NCBI RefSeq assembly: GCF_042678945.1
Contig: NZ_JBHTLM010000004.1
Location: 186,001-250,000 of the forward strand
Reading direction: 5' to 3'
From: Fontibacillus puldeungensis
Lineage (GTDB): Bacteria; Bacillota; Bacilli; Paenibacillales; Paenibacillaceae
DNA length: 64,000 nucleotides
The notes under the pieces were generated by a model, which saw only the letters and a program-made list of their open reading frames with translations, was not told where the DNA came from and did not search any database. Both the position numbers and the translations under genes were made by a program. Below are positions 42,139 to 51,570 of the stretch, piece after piece. Every line of letters begins with the position of its first letter. Position 1 is the first letter of the stretch.

Positions 42139-44154
42139 ATGTCTGACAAACCTACATTTTACATTACGACGCCGATTTATTATCCAAGCGACAAGCTGCA
42201 TATCGGTCATGCGTATACAACGGTCGCTGGGGACGCAATGGCTCGCTATAAACGGCTGCGGGGTTATGATGTGCGTTACTTGACAGGAACAGACGAACAT
42301 GGGCAGAAAATTGAACGTAAAGCCCAGGAGAAAGGGCAAACACCGCAGCAGTTCGTGGATGAGATCGTGGCTGGGATCAAGCAGCTGTGGCAGAAGCTCG
42401 ATATTTCCTATGATGATTTCATCCGTACAACTGAACCTCGTCATAAGGAAGTAGTCGAAGAGATTTTTGATCGTCTAGTAAAACAGGGTGACATTTACAA
42501 AGGAGAATACGAAGGTTGGTACAGTATCCCTGATGAAACCTACTATACCGAATCCCAGCTGGTCGATGTCGTTCGCAATGAAAATGGCGATGTAATCGGA
42601 GGGAAAAGTCCGGAAAGCGGGCATCCGGTAGAGTTGGTGAAGGAAGAATCGTATTTCTTCCGGATGAGCCACTATGTTGATCGGTTGTTGAAATTTTACG
42701 AGGATAACCCTGAGTTCATCCAGCCGGAATCGCGTAAAAACGAGATGATTAATAACTTCATCAAACCAGGGCTCGAAGATTTGGCGGTATCTCGCACAAC
42801 GTTCGACTGGGGTGTCAAGGTCAAAGGCGATCCGAAGCATGTCGTATACGTCTGGATCGATGCTTTGTCCAATTATATTACGGCACTTGGTTATGGAACT
42901 GATCATTCCGAGCTGTATAATCGGTACTGGCCGGCCGATGTCCATTTGGTTGGGAAAGAAATCGTCCGCTTCCATACGATCTACTGGCCGATCATGCTGA
43001 TGGCGCTCGGATTGCCGCTTCCGAAAAAGGTGTTCGGTCACGGCTGGCTGCTGATGAAGGGCGGGAAAATGTCTAAATCGAAAGGCAATGTAGTCGATCC
43101 GAATGTGCTGATTGACCGCTATGGTTTGGATGCAACACGCTATTACTTGTTGCGTGAGGTTCCTTTTGGCTCGGACGGATCGTTTACGCCGGAAAGCTTT
43201 GTACAGCGGGTAAATTCCGACCTTGCTAATGACCTTGGCAACCTGCTCAACCGTACGGTGGCCATGGTGGATAAATATTTTGGCGGAGAGGTTCCTGCGT
43301 ATCAGCCGAACGTAACGCCATTTGATGCGGAGCTGTCGGAGATGGCTTTAAGTACGGTCAGCAAGGTGGAGGAAGTCATGGAGAGAATGGAATTCTCCGT
43401 AGCCCTCACCCACATCGGGGCGTTCATCAGCCGGACGAATAAATACATTGATGAGACCCAGCCATGGGTACTCGCCAAGGATGAAGCGAGAAAAGCGGAG
43501 CTTGCCTCGGTCATGGTGCATTTGGTTGAATCGCTGCGCATCGCTTCGATTTTGCTGCAACCGTTCTTGACGAAAGCTCCGGCAAAAATTTGGGAGCAGC
43601 TGGGTATTTTCTCGCCAGAGTTGACCGCCTGGGAGAGCGCCAAGACGTTTGGCCTCATTCCGGTCGGAACGCGGCTTGTTAAAGGCGAGCCGATCTTCCC
43701 GCGGCTCGATGCAGAGCAAGAAATCGAGTTCATCGTGAACTCGATGTCCGGGGGCGAAGCGCCGGCACCGGCACCGGAAGCCGCTCCGGCAGGGGAAGCG
43801 GCCCAGACGGTAGAGAAGCCGGAGCTGAAGGATGAAATTGGCATCGACGATTTCGCCAAAGTGGAGCTGCGTGTAGCAGAGGTAATCGCTTGCGAGTCGG
43901 TGCCGAAGGCCGACAAGTTGCTGAAGCTGCAGCTTGACCTGGGGTTTGAGCAGCGCCAGGTTGTATCGGGCATCGCGAAGTATTACAAGCCCGAGGAGCT
44001 GGTTGGACGCAAAGTGATTTGCGTAACCAACTTAAAGCCGGTGAAGCTTCGCGGAGTGCTGTCGCAGGGGATGATCCTGGCGGCTTCCCAAGGAGATCAG
44101 CTGACGCTGGCGACAGTACCGAACTCCATGCCAAATGGCGCGATTGTGAAATAA
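42139..44154 (+). CDS. metG: methionyl-tRNA synthetase
   Basis: 671-residue class I synthetase. HIGH is in KLHIGHAYTT (about residue 23), and KMSKS is in GGKMSKSKGNV. The connective insert does not show the four-Cys zinc knuckle, as in the zinc-less Bacillus type. The C-terminal hundred residues form a MetG-type tRNA-binding domain (IDDFAKVELRVAEVIAC, GMILAA), joined by a Pro/Ala/Glu-rich linker near 540-560. The T-box upstream controls it. Confidence 0.97.
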   Translation: MSDKPTFYITTPIYYPSDKLHIGHAYTTVAGDAMARYKRLRGYDVRYLTGTDEHGQKIERKAQEKGQTPQQFVDEIVAGIKQLWQKLDISYDDFIRTTEPRHKEVVEEIFDRLVKQGDIYKGEYEGWYSIPDETYYTESQLVDVVRNENGDVIGGKSPESGHPVELVKEESYFFRMSHYVDRLLKFYEDNPEFIQPESRKNEMINNFIKPGLEDLAVSRTTFDWGVKVKGDPKHVVYVWIDALSNYITALGYGTDHSELYNRYWPADVHLVGKEIVRFHTIYWPIMLMALGLPLPKKVFGHGWLLMKGGKMSKSKGNVVDPNVLIDRYGLDATRYYLLREVPFGSDGSFTPESFVQRVNSDLANDLGNLLNRTVAMVDKYFGGEVPAYQPNVTPFDAELSEMALSTVSKVEEVMERMEFSVALTHIGAFISRTNKYIDETQPWVLAKDEARKAELASVMVHLVESLRIASILLQPFLTKAPAKIWEQLGIFSPELTAWESAKTFGLIPVGTRLVKGEPIFPRLDAEQEIEFIVNSMSGGEAPAPAPEAAPAGEAAQTVEKPELKDEIGIDDFAKVELRVAEVIACESVPKADKLLKLQLDLGFEQRQVVSGIAKYYKPEELVGRKVICVTNLKPVKLRGVLSQGMILAASQGDQLTLATVPNSMPNGAIVK

Positions 44155-44169
44155 CTGTTGGAAGCCCAC

Positions 44170-44207
44170 GCGAGCGAGGAAACTTAGAGTTTCCTCGCTC
44201 GCTTTTT
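44170..44207 (+). terminator. terminator of metG
   Basis: GCGAGCGAGGAAAC (44170-44183) and GTTTCCTCGCTCGC (44189-44202) form a perfect 14-bp stem followed by five T. Confidence 0.95.
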
Positions 44208-44279
44208 GTGCGCGCATGAAGGTACAACTAACTAATCGAGAGGCTAAATGTATTTTATATTGAAACTTTCAATTAATAG

Positions 44280-44329
44280 TTGACAATGATTTAATAAAGG
44301 TCCTATAATCCTTTTGGTAATCATTACGA
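44280..44329 (+). promoter_or_regulatory. znu promoter with Zur box
   Basis: TTGACA (44280-44285), 18 bases, TATAAT (44304-44309). TGGTAATCATTACGA (44315-44329) differs from the Zur core TCGTAAT-N-ATTACGA at one position and covers the predicted transcription start, so zinc-bound Zur would repress. Confidence 0.85.
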
Positions 44330-44348
44330 TTAAGAAAGGGAGAACGGA

Positions 44349-45320
44349 ATGAATTTTCATATAAAAAAAAGCTGGAGCCTGGCGATTATTCTGCTGCTAG
44401 CAGGAGTTATGGTATTGTCCGGCTGCAGTAAAAAATCCGGTGGAGAGATCGTGGCTGGCAAAGTAAACGTAGTCACGAGTTTCTATCCGATCTATGAGTT
44501 CGCTAAGGAGATCGGCGGGGAAAACGCGAACGTTATCAACCTGCTTCCGACGGGCGTTGAGCCTCATGACTGGACCCCGCGGAGCCAGGATATTTTAAAT
44601 ACTTCCAAAGCACAGCTTTTTTTGTATAACGGAGCGGGCTTGGAGGGCTGGGTACCGAATTTTCTCAAAGGGTTAGGTTCGGAATCAAAGATAAAGACAG
44701 TGGAGGTCAGCCAAGGCATTTCATTAATCGAAGCGGAAGACGATGATGGTCATGGTCACGGTGCTGAAGCAGAGAACGGCGAAGAAACACCGAATCATCA
44801 TGTTGATCCTCATACGTGGGTCAGTCCGAAATCGGCGATGATCATCGCGGAAAATATTAAAAACAGCTACATCGAGGTAGACCCGGCTCATAAGGCGGAT
44901 TATGAAACGCGGTATAAAACGCTTAGCGGCAAACTCCAGGCGCTGGACGCGAAATTTACGGAAAAGCTGTCCGCCGCTCCAAATAAAGAAATCGTCGTGT
45001 CGCATCAGGCCTTCGGCTATTTATGCCGTGATTACGGCCTTACACAACACCCTATAATGGGATTGTCACCGGACGCTGAACCGAGAGCGCAGGATTTGGT
45101 GAACCTGTCCAAGCTGGTAAAGGACGAAGGAATTCAGTATATTTTCTTCGAGGAGCTGGTTTCGGATAAGCTGGCTAAGACGCTGGCATCGGAAGCCGGC
45201 GTAAAGACGCTGGTGCTTAATCCGGTGGAGGGGCTGACGAAAGAGCAGGAACAAGGCAGAGACAATTATTTCACATTAATGGAAAAAAATTTACAAAATC
45301 TCATTCTCGCTCTACAATAA
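44349..45320 (+). CDS. znuA: zinc ABC transporter binding lipoprotein (ZnuA/AdcA)
   Basis: 323-residue cluster 9 metal-binding protein. The signal peptide ends in VLSGC (Cys26). The His/Asp-rich loop (DDDGHGHGAEA, NHHVDPHTWVSP) is typical of zinc rather than manganese binders. His in TGVEPHDW, His in SHQAFGYL and an acidic ligand further on complete the site. AAAGGGAGAACGG precedes the ATG. First gene of znuA-znuC-znuB. Confidence 0.93.
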   Translation: MNFHIKKSWSLAIILLLAGVMVLSGCSKKSGGEIVAGKVNVVTSFYPIYEFAKEIGGENANVINLLPTGVEPHDWTPRSQDILNTSKAQLFLYNGAGLEGWVPNFLKGLGSESKIKTVEVSQGISLIEAEDDDGHGHGAEAENGEETPNHHVDPHTWVSPKSAMIIAENIKNSYIEVDPAHKADYETRYKTLSGKLQALDAKFTEKLSAAPNKEIVVSHQAFGYLCRDYGLTQHPIMGLSPDAEPRAQDLVNLSKLVKDEGIQYIFFEELVSDKLAKTLASEAGVKTLVLNPVEGLTKEQEQGRDNYFTLMEKNLQNLILALQ

Positions 45321-45354
45321 GTAAGAGACTATTAGCATCGGAAGGAAGACTTAC

Positions 45355-46122
45355 ATGATATCCGACAATTCAACTGATTCTGCCTCACCGGCAATTTGCC
45401 ACGACAACATTATTGAGCTTGACCGAGTATCCTTCTCCTATAAGGATCAAAAGGTGATCTCCGATTTTAGCTTCATTGTGAAAGAAAGGGACTTCGTCGG
45501 GGTTATCGGCTCGAACGGAGCAGGTAAGACTACACTGCTGCGTATGATGGTGGGCTTGCTCTCTCCGACGGAAGGACAAATCCGTTTGTTCGGAGAACCG
45601 ATTCGACACTTCCGTGATTGGGAACGCATCGGCTATGTCCCGCAGAAAAATGCGTTTAACCCGCTATTTCCAGCTACAGTGCGCGAGGTAGTGTTATCCG
45701 GTCTATATAGTAACAAAAAGGTGTTCCGGCGGATCGGCCGGGAGGAGCAGCGTAAATGCGATGACGCGCTTGAAGTGATGCGAATCGGCAACTTAGCGGG
45801 CAAGCGGATCGGGCAGCTTTCCGGCGGACAGCAGCAGCGTGTGTTTCTGGCGCGAGCGCTCGTTAACAAGCCTGACCTGCTCATTTTGGACGAACCTACC
45901 GTTGGCATTGATGCTCAAACCCAAGCTGACTTTTTTGATTTAATATTTCACATGCATGCCCACCATCATATGACTTTCTTAATGGTTTCCCATGACATCG
46001 GGATGATTGAAGAGCAACTCGGCAGCGAACCACGGGAAAGCTGCGGGGCGATCAAGTTTTATGTGCGTCATTCCCATGAACAGGATTGCGCTATTTCGGA
46101 CCTTAAGCATTCATTGATTTAA
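45355..46122 (+). CDS. znuC: zinc ABC transporter ATPase (ZnuC/AdcC)
   Basis: 255 residues with Walker A GSNGAGKTTL, Q loop YVPQKNAFN, signature LSGGQQQRVFLARAL, Walker B LLILDEPTVGID and the switch His in MVSHDIG. A short His-containing C-terminal tail follows. It is separated from znuA by 34 bases. Confidence 0.93.
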   Translation: MISDNSTDSASPAICHDNIIELDRVSFSYKDQKVISDFSFIVKERDFVGVIGSNGAGKTTLLRMMVGLLSPTEGQIRLFGEPIRHFRDWERIGYVPQKNAFNPLFPATVREVVLSGLYSNKKVFRRIGREEQRKCDDALEVMRIGNLAGKRIGQLSGGQQQRVFLARALVNKPDLLILDEPTVGIDAQTQADFFDLIFHMHAHHHMTFLMVSHDIGMIEEQLGSEPRESCGAIKFYVRHSHEQDCAISDLKHSLI

Positions 46123-46144
46123 AACCATTACTAGCTTGATAAAA

Positions 46145-46180
46145 CTAAGCTTAGGCTTAGCTTTGCTAGGCTTGTTTTTC
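46145..46180 (+). other. hairpin in the znuC-znuB gap
   Basis: CTAAGC (46145-46150) and GCTTAG (46155-46160) form a small hairpin, and a T-rich GTTTTTC follows about 13 bases later. It lies in a 108-base gap inside the operon and could reduce read-through to znuB. Confidence 0.35.
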
Positions 46181-46230
46181 TCCACAAGACGAAATGGTTT
46201 TGTGGCACGACAATTTAGGGGTTGTTCAAC

Positions 46231-47034
46231 TTGGAAATTTTTACAGCTGATTTTTTTCAAAGAGCGTTGGCTGGTGGTCTGCTGATCGGCCTTACTGCTC
46301 CGCTCATCGGTATTTTTCTGGTGCTGCGGCGCCTTTCCATGATCGGGGATACGCTTGCTCATGTAACGATTGCAGGGGTAGCCTTAGGCTTCCTCTTAGG
46401 AGTATATCCGGTTGGGGTGGGACTGGTGTTTGCTGTGGTCGCCTCCTTTGCGATCGAGAAGCTGCGGAAAGCGTACAAGGGCTATGCGGAGCTCTCCATT
46501 GCCATCATTATGTCGGGCGGGGTAGCGCTGGCGTCGCTGTTCTTCACACTTGGAATGGGCTATAACACGGACGTTGTCAGCTATTTATTCGGCAGCATTT
46601 ATACTTTGGATACGACTGATTTGTACGTGGTCGGGGCAGTAACCCTGATCGTTGTAACGGTAGTCGCTGTATTTTTCAAAGAATTTTTTCTGCTCACCTT
46701 TGAGGAGGACGCGGCTTCGGTCAGCGGACTTCCCGTCAAGCTGCTTAACTTGCTGATTACGGTAATGACGGCTCTCGTCATCAGTACGGCGATCAAAATT
46801 GTCGGCGCTCTGCTGGTCTCGGCGCTGCTTACGATACCTGCGGCATGCAGCTTGCTGATTGCCAGAAGTTTTAAGACCTCAGTGATCTTCTCCGTTATCA
46901 TCTCCGAAATCGCTGTTGTGATCGGCTTGATAACCGCTGGCATATGGAATTTGGCGCCTGGTGCAACGATTGTGCTGCTGCTCATTTCGATTCTCATTTT
47001 AACGCTACTCGGCAAGAGGGGCTTTTCCGCATAG
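46231..47034 (+). CDS. znuB: zinc ABC transporter permease (ZnuB/AdcB)
   Basis: 267 residues, about eight membrane helices, ABC-3 family. GIFLVLRRLSMIGDTLAHVTIAGVALGF is the characteristic N-terminal segment. The TTG at 46231 is preferred because AGGGG (46217-46221) is nine bases upstream; a TTG at 46222 is too close. Completes the zinc transporter. Confidence 0.92.
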   Translation: MEIFTADFFQRALAGGLLIGLTAPLIGIFLVLRRLSMIGDTLAHVTIAGVALGFLLGVYPVGVGLVFAVVASFAIEKLRKAYKGYAELSIAIIMSGGVALASLFFTLGMGYNTDVVSYLFGSIYTLDTTDLYVVGAVTLIVVTVVAVFFKEFFLLTFEEDAASVSGLPVKLLNLLITVMTALVISTAIKIVGALLVSALLTIPAACSLLIARSFKTSVIFSVIISEIAVVIGLITAGIWNLAPGATIVLLLISILILTLLGKRGFSA

Positions 47035-47100
47035 CGGAAAATACATATCTTCCAACATAAAGGAATCTAATAAAAATAGATACTGTAAAGGAGGTTTTAT

Positions 47101-47814
47101 ATGGCCGATATCAATGTGGGGATTGCTCTTGCTGCGGGGGTAGCATCTTTTATTTCCCCGTGCTGCCTGCCACTATACCCTTCTTATTTGTCTTACATCA
47201 CCGGCATGTCGGTGCAGCAGCTTCGAACCGAGCAAAACAAACGTGAGGTCCGCTTTCGGACGATGACCCATACGCTGGCGTTCATTTTAGGTTTTTCCGT
47301 GGTGTTCTACACCTTGGGTTTTGGAGCCGGGTTGTTTGGAGAGTTCTTTAACGAGTACCGCGGCTTAATCCGCCAGCTCTCGGCAATTTTAATTATGTTA
47401 ATGGGATTGTTTCTATTAGGTGTTTTCCAGCCGCAGCTATTAATGAAAGAGCGAAAAATGGATCTGAAATTCAAAAAAGCCGGGTATATAGGCTCGTTCA
47501 TTTTCGGCGTTGGTTTTTCAGCAGGCTGGTCTCCTTGTGTCGGTCCGATTTTAGCTTCGATCATCGCCATGGCCGCAAGTGAGCCAGGAACTTGGTTTAA
47601 TCTGATTACTGCTTATTCGCTGGGCTTTGCCCTTCCTTTCTTTATATTGGCATTTTTTATCGGATCGACGAAATGGATTGTTCGCTACTCAGGCATAATG
47701 ATGAAGATCGGCGGGGCTCTCTTGTTAATGATGGGAATACTGCTCTTTACGAACCGGATGGCTCAAATTACGGTTTGGCTGCAGCAGATGACTCCGGAAT
47801 GGTTAAAATTTTAA
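47101..47814 (+). CDS. ccdA: cytochrome c biogenesis protein CcdA
   Basis: 237-residue thiol-disulfide electron carrier with six membrane helices that feeds reductant to extracytoplasmic thioredoxin-like proteins. The conserved cysteines are in FISPCCLPLYPSY (residues about 20-25) and SAGWSPCVGPIL. GTAAAGGAGG precedes the ATG. No thioredoxin-like partner gene is adjacent. In Bacillus CcdA also serves spore cortex synthesis. Confidence 0.92.
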   Translation: MADINVGIALAAGVASFISPCCLPLYPSYLSYITGMSVQQLRTEQNKREVRFRTMTHTLAFILGFSVVFYTLGFGAGLFGEFFNEYRGLIRQLSAILIMLMGLFLLGVFQPQLLMKERKMDLKFKKAGYIGSFIFGVGFSAGWSPCVGPILASIIAMAASEPGTWFNLITAYSLGFALPFFILAFFIGSTKWIVRYSGIMMKIGGALLLMMGILLFTNRMAQITVWLQQMTPEWLKF

Positions 47815-47924
47815 GTGTGAGGAAGTGCACTTGCCAACGGACAATCATACCATGTATCATAAACAGAGTAATGTTTTGCGTACGTTAAGTCCGCCTTAAC
47901 CCATGGAAAAGAGGGAATCATCAG

Positions 47925-48350
47925 ATGCCAACGCCCAGTATGGAGGATTATTTGGAGCGTATCTACAAACTGATCGACGAGAAAGGATATGCGCGAGTTT
48001 CTGATATCGCGGAAGGTTTAGAGGTCCATCCTTCTTCTGTCACCAAAATGATTCAAAAATTGGACAAGGACGAATATTTGATCTATGAGAAGTATCGTGG
48101 TCTGGTCCTGACTTCGAAAGGTAAAAAGATCGGGAAGCGTCTAGTGGACAGACATCAGCTATTGGAGGAATTTCTCGGCTTGATCGGTGTGGAGCATGAG
48201 AATATTTATCGGGATGTTGAAGGAATTGAGCACCATTTAAGCTGGGATTCGATCACCCGGATCGCCACGCTTGTCGAGTATTTTAAACGTGACAGCTCCA
48301 GAATTCGCGATCTGGAGGATGTTCACCAGGAAATACTAGCTGAATCGTAA
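47925..48350 (+). CDS. mntR: manganese transport regulator MntR (DtxR family)
   Basis: 141-residue metalloregulator very close to B. subtilis MntR: PTPSMEDYLERIYKLIDEKGYARVSDIAEGL, SSVTKMIQKLDKDEYLIYEKYRGLVLT, and the metal ligands Asp8 (in MEDY), Glu11, His in DRHQLLEEF, and EHHLSW. It represses Mn uptake genes when Mn is high. No Mn importer is adjacent; an Mn exporter (ykoY) lies 36 kb upstream under a riboswitch. AAGAGGGAATC precedes the ATG. Confidence 0.95.
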   Translation: MPTPSMEDYLERIYKLIDEKGYARVSDIAEGLEVHPSSVTKMIQKLDKDEYLIYEKYRGLVLTSKGKKIGKRLVDRHQLLEEFLGLIGVEHENIYRDVEGIEHHLSWDSITRIATLVEYFKRDSSRIRDLEDVHQEILAES

Positions 48351-48355
48351 ACAAC

Positions 48356-48386
48356 GCATCTGTCTTTCGTAGGCAGATGCTTTTTT
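48356..48386 (+). terminator. terminator of mntR
   Basis: GCATCTG (48356-48362) with CAGATGC (48374-48380), followed by six T. Confidence 0.85.
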
Positions 48387-48488
48387 ATTTTGGCATTTTT
48401 ACGAGTTCCCCGCAACTCTTAGGTGGTGGATAACGTTTAAAAAGAAGAAAGCGGTTTGTCCGTACATCATATAATTCGGAGGTTACTG

Positions 48489-50120
48489 ATGAAATTTCGT
48501 ACATGGCTTATTCCTCTTCTTGCACTAGTACTGCTTTGCCCGGTGTTCGGGAAGGCTGAGGCAGCTTCTTATGGCACTATTGAAATCTATTTGGATGGGG
48601 TATCGTTACCGAGCGATACTGCACCTTATATCAAACCGAAGCAAAACGTAACGATGGTTCCGCTTCGGGTCATTAGTGAAGGCTTGGGGGCACAAGTAGA
48701 GTGGTCGCAAGTTGCTCAAACGGCAACGATTTTGAAGGATGGAAACACGTTGATTTTAACGATGGGCGCAACGGTGGCCCAAGTCAATGGCAGCTCGGTA
48801 GCTCTAGATGTATCAGTAGAGAGAAAGCAAGCGCGGACGATGGTTCCGCTTCGTTTTGTAAGCGAGCAGCTCGGCCTGCATGTAGATTGGAACCAGCAGC
48901 AGGGAACGATCTCACTAACATCTGGCACGGGCTCAAACTCTTCTCCTAATTCCTCTGAACAGCCGCAGCCGGGGAATCAAGGTCAGAAGCCGAACCCTAA
49001 CGAGCAACAAGCAGGGCTGCGCGGTGTATGGATATCAACTGTAGCTAATCTCGACTGGCCCAATAAGAGCTCTTACGGAAAAGTAGAGGAGCAAAAGGCA
49101 GAATACACTCAATTGCTGGATGAGATGCAGGGTATAGGGATGAATGCTGTGTTTGTTCAGGTTCGTCCTTCGGCTGACAGCATTTATCCGTCTAAGCTTG
49201 TGCCTTGGACCTCTTATTTGACGGGTACAGCTGGCAAAGATCCGGGGTATGACCCACTGCAATTTACGATAGAGGAGACGCACCGCAGGGGAATGCAATA
49301 CCACGCTTGGTTCAACCCGTTCCGGGCTAGCACGGGAGGAGATGCCAGCAAGCTTCCGGCTAATCATGTTGCAAATCAGCATCCGGATTGGATAGTAAAA
49401 TTCGGCGGCAAGCTTTACATTAACCCAGGAATTCCTGCTGCCCGGGAGCACGTTATTGATGCGATTATGGAAGTCGTCAAAGGATATGACATCGACGGCG
49501 TCCATCTGGACGACTATTTTTACCCGACCGGAGAAACGGCATCAAGCCCATTTGATGATGCAAGCGCGTATCAGAAATATAATGCCAATGGGCTGAGCAA
49601 AGGCGACTGGCGCCGCGATAATATTAATGAATTCGTTCGTGAGCTAAATAATCGCATTCATAACGAGAAATCGAAGGTTTCCTTTGGTATTAGCCCATTC
49701 GGAGTTTGGAGAAATAAATCTATTGACCCGACGGGCTCGGATACCAGAGCAGGCGTTACGACCTATGACAGCATGTATGCCGATGTCCGAAAGTGGATTC
49801 AGAACGACTGGGTTGACTACGTTGCTCCGCAAATTTACTGGAGCATGACGCGTAAAGAGGCTCGATACGATATTCTGGCCGACTGGTGGGCCAAAGAGGT
49901 AAAAGGAACCAATGTGAAGCTGTACATTGGCCATGCGCCTTACAAGCTGGGTACATCCGAAATTGGCTGGTCGAGCGCCTCTGAGATTACGGACCAGCTG
50001 GACTATAATCGTCAGATTCCGGAAATCAGCGGCAGCATCTTCTTTAGCGCAAAAGACTTGCGAAAAAATCCGTTGGGCCTTATTCCACTTTTACAATCCT
50101 ATTTTGGTCTATCTAAATAA
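48489..50120 (+). CDS. secreted GHL10-type hydrolase (DUF187, YngK-like) with stalk domain
   Basis: 543 residues. Signal peptide about 1-25 (ending AEAAS). Residues about 28-145 form a copper-amine-oxidase-N stalk domain with the double motif MVPLRVISEGLGAQVEW and MVPLRFVSEQLGLHVDW. A Ser/Asn/Pro/Gln linker follows, and then the glycosyl-hydrolase-like barrel: GVWISTVANLDWP, FVQVRPSADS, HAWFNPFRAS, DGVHLDDYFYP and YVAPQIYWS. Family members are proposed to act on glycan or peptidoglycan; B. subtilis YngK is the nearest known relative. ATG 48489 follows CGGAGG. Confidence 0.9.
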   Translation: MKFRTWLIPLLALVLLCPVFGKAEAASYGTIEIYLDGVSLPSDTAPYIKPKQNVTMVPLRVISEGLGAQVEWSQVAQTATILKDGNTLILTMGATVAQVNGSSVALDVSVERKQARTMVPLRFVSEQLGLHVDWNQQQGTISLTSGTGSNSSPNSSEQPQPGNQGQKPNPNEQQAGLRGVWISTVANLDWPNKSSYGKVEEQKAEYTQLLDEMQGIGMNAVFVQVRPSADSIYPSKLVPWTSYLTGTAGKDPGYDPLQFTIEETHRRGMQYHAWFNPFRASTGGDASKLPANHVANQHPDWIVKFGGKLYINPGIPAAREHVIDAIMEVVKGYDIDGVHLDDYFYPTGETASSPFDDASAYQKYNANGLSKGDWRRDNINEFVRELNNRIHNEKSKVSFGISPFGVWRNKSIDPTGSDTRAGVTTYDSMYADVRKWIQNDWVDYVAPQIYWSMTRKEARYDILADWWAKEVKGTNVKLYIGHAPYKLGTSEIGWSSASEITDQLDYNRQIPEISGSIFFSAKDLRKNPLGLIPLLQSYFGLSK

Positions 50121-50209
50121 AAAACTTCATAGCTAACGAAAGTCATACTTGAACCCCTATCATCATACATAAGCAAGAGACTTGTGTGTGGGATGGGGGT
50201 TTTTGTCTA

Positions 50210-51196
50210 GTGCTGATAAACGGCGTATTTGAAGGCGGGGGTGTCAAAGGGATTTCGTTAGCTGGAGCAGTTAAAGCAGCGGAGCATGCCGGCGGAAAAT
50301 TTCACCGAGTAGCCGGAACGTCGTCCGGTTCGATTGTTGCATCTTTGATCGCAGCCGGATATACGGCCGAAGAAATGAAGGATCTCATCTTATCCACATC
50401 ATTTGTACGTTTCTTAAAAAGAGCACCGATCTTCAATACGGCGATAATAGGCCCGGCTTTGCGAGTCCTGCTCAAGAAGGGTTTGTATTCAGGGGAAGCG
50501 TTGGAAGCTTGGATCAAAGAGGTATTGGCAAACAAAGGAATCCGGACATTTAGGGATTTGGAAAAGGGAAAACTGACGATCATAGCTTCGGATATTACGA
50601 GCGGCAAAATTTTAGTGCTCCCCGATGATTTAGAGAAAATCGAGATTAATCCCGAAAGCTTTGAGGTCGCTCGCGCTGTGCGGATGAGCTGCAGCATCCC
50701 GTACTATTTCGATCCAGTGCTGCTGCGCCTTCCACCAAAACAGGCTAAAGGGAAGCCATTTGCGGAGCAATTTCTGCATATTGTGGACGGAGGATTGCTC
50801 AGTAATTTCCCTTTATGGTTATTTGATCAAGATGAGCTCAGGGAAGGAGAGAAGCTGGTTCCTACTGTTGGATTTCAAATGGTAGGAAAAAATAGCAACC
50901 AGCCCCACAAAATTTATGGTCCTTTCTCAATGCTCCAGGCGATTGTCGAAACGATGCTTTCTGCTCATGATGAACGATATATTGAACAATCAAACCGTTA
51001 TCGGACGATAAAAATCCCGACACTCGGTATCGGAACAACACAGTTTGAAATCAGTCAAGAGGAAAGCTTGGCGCTGTATGAATCAGGATATCAGGCAGGA
51101 GAACGTTTCTTTAGACAATGGAACAACCAATATTATGAGGAGCAGTATCATAAATTTGAGCGTTTGCGTGAGCAAGAGCAGGGGAGAAGAGCATAA
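50210..51196 (+). CDS. patatin-like phospholipase
   Basis: 328-residue lipid acyl hydrolase. The Ser-Asp dyad and oxyanion hole are present: FEGGGVKGISLAGAV at the N-terminus, nucleophile Ser in VAGTSSGSIVASLIA, and Asp in VDGGLLSNFPLWLF. No signal peptide, so cytoplasmic. The GTG at 50210 is chosen because GGGGGT lies nine bases upstream and the patatin fold begins there. B. subtilis YqhO, in the same gene neighbourhood (next to yqhQ), is the likely ortholog. Confidence 0.88.
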   Translation: MLINGVFEGGGVKGISLAGAVKAAEHAGGKFHRVAGTSSGSIVASLIAAGYTAEEMKDLILSTSFVRFLKRAPIFNTAIIGPALRVLLKKGLYSGEALEAWIKEVLANKGIRTFRDLEKGKLTIIASDITSGKILVLPDDLEKIEINPESFEVARAVRMSCSIPYYFDPVLLRLPPKQAKGKPFAEQFLHIVDGGLLSNFPLWLFDQDELREGEKLVPTVGFQMVGKNSNQPHKIYGPFSMLQAIVETMLSAHDERYIEQSNRYRTIKIPTLGIGTTQFEISQEESLALYESGYQAGERFFRQWNNQYYEEQYHKFERLREQEQGRRA

Positions 51197-51204
51197 AAGC
51201 AAAA

Positions 51205-51237
51205 AAAGGACGGAGCAAAATGTTTGCTCCGTCCTTT
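51205..51237. terminator. bidirectional terminator between patatin gene and the converging unit
   Basis: AAAGGACGGAGCAAA (51205-51219) and TTTGCTCCGTCCTTT (51223-51237) form a perfect 15-bp stem. The A run on its left gives a strong T run for the - strand gene. Confidence 0.92.
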
Positions 51238-51245
51238 CAATTTAT

Positions 51246-51563
51246 CTAGTGGTACTTCGGTAGGTCGTCTTCGTTTTTACCTTTTTGCCCATCAATCACT
51301 TGGAAAGGATAATGCTTGCGCTTTTCCCCTCCGGTCGAGCGCCGCTCTGCGCTAACTTTGGCCATAGTACGGGCTGATGGTTTTACTTTAGGGTGCTGTT
51401 TTCGATATTTAGCGGGCGGATATTTATATAGCAGAAAAACAATACCAACAACGGCTACCGGGACGATGATGTTGATCCAGTTCCCGTTAACGAACAGATT
51501 ATCCATAATTCCGACAACGGCAAGAAGAGCGATAATCCAGAACGCAAAGAGCTGTTTTTTCAT
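51246..51563 (-). CDS. small two-helix membrane protein (YqhP-like position), function unknown
   Basis: 105 residues. Two membrane helices near 5-23 and 30-48, then a strongly basic cytoplasmic tail (KYRKQHPKVKPSARTMAK) with a short polar end. It is seven bases downstream of the yqhQ-like gene and probably cotranscribed. B. subtilis has a small membrane protein (YqhP) in this same position; orthology is suggested by place and topology, not by a motif. Confidence 0.65.
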   Translation of the reverse strand: MKKQLFAFWIIALLAVVGIMDNLFVNGNWINIIVPVAVVGIVFLLYKYPPAKYRKQHPKVKPSARTMAKVSAERRSTGGEKRKHYPFQVIDGQKGKNEDDLPKYH

Positions 51564-51570
51564 GCATTCA

